This document shows positions 63,954 through 64,000 of a DNA stretch of 64,000 bases, in pieces. How positions within the stretch are numbered: the stretch's first letter is position 1; each line of letters starts with the position of its first letter. A model generated the notes under the pieces. That model was not told where the DNA came from. It saw only the letters and a list, made by a program, of their open reading frames with translations, and did no database searches. The position numbers were made by a program, and so were the translations under genes. Source of the stretch: Toxorhynchites rutilus septentrionalis (taxonomy: Eukaryota; Arthropoda; Insecta; Diptera; Culicidae); contig NC_073745.1 of the NCBI RefSeq assembly GCF_029784135.1, positions 277,671,803-277,735,802 on the forward strand, in the 5' to 3' direction.

Positions 63954-64000
63954 GACGTAGGATTACGTTTTTCGGGAACATATTGGGGCACAAATTGAAA
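63954..64000 (-). mobile_element. Hairpin-ended family, right end of a further copy leaving the window
   Basis: TTTT then GACGTAGGATTACGT and a short run (CGGGAACATATTGGGG) that aligns with the right end of copy 1 (2816 onward, CGGAATATATGGAGGGG). It is in minus orientation and continues past 64000. Confidence 0.6.

Noticed and set aside
1..64000. CRISPR arrays or bacterial-type operons
   Set aside because: Introns, TA/TTAA-target transposons, SINEs and LTR elements indicate eukaryotic DNA; no spacer-repeat array is present.

Overview
The window looks like insect nuclear DNA, most probably a culicine (Aedes-type) mosquito. The evidence is DD37E transposases of the ITmD37E type (described from mosquitoes), a tRNA-derived SINE resembling Feilai, a mosquito-type jockey-like non-LTR element, many TA-target MITEs, short introns and AT-rich spacers. 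The species is an inference. I found no host gene, rRNA gene, functional tRNA gene or CRISPR array. Nearly everything recognisable is mobile DNA, much of it nested.

Region by region. 0.6-1.8 kb: Transib/RAG1-like transposase relic. 2.1-5.2 kb: diverged tandem repeat, a hairpin-ended element and a MITE. 5.5-10.7 kb: a broken mariner, an internally deleted mariner, and a decayed mariner split by an ITmD37E element. 10.9-13.7 kb: a hairpin-ended element holding the 5' part of a LINE ORF1, plus two MITEs. 13.7-24.9 kb: a degenerate jockey-like LINE split by a TIR element, itself split by an intact gypsy-type retrotransposon with apparently identical LTRs, gag-pol with a U UUU UUA frameshift site, and two extra small ORFs. 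25-26.5 kb: a TTAA-flanked MITE holding a hairpin-ended element. 26.5-29.5 kb: unique sequence. 30.3-34 kb: a hairpin-ended element with a hAT element inside, then a pogo/jerky-like transposase split by a SINE. 34.7-36.3 kb: mariner fragment, duplicated exon-like cassettes, SINE. 37.4-44.3 kb: EnSpm/tnp2-like transposase and a multi-exon companion gene with repeated mini-exons. 46.1-52.6 kb: a five-level nest. 56.7-58.4 kb: MITE split by an almost intact mariner. 58.7-64 kb: MITEs, a piggyBac relic and hairpin-ended element ends.

The recurrent unexplained element is a family of about 1.1-2 kb insertions, called 'hairpin-ended family' here. It has a left-end hairpin followed by a GACGTAGGACTA-type motif, a right end that is the near-palindrome GACGTAGNNCTACGTC, no terminal inverted repeat at the extreme ends, and A-rich target duplications of about 6 bp. 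At least eight copies or ends lie in this window, two of them inside identifiable transposase genes that define their borders. No coding capacity of their own is visible. Three copies carry a TATA/initiator-like promoter on the minus strand.

The genes do not form a pathway. Each transposase or polyprotein belongs to its own element, and only the gypsy-type element looks intact.
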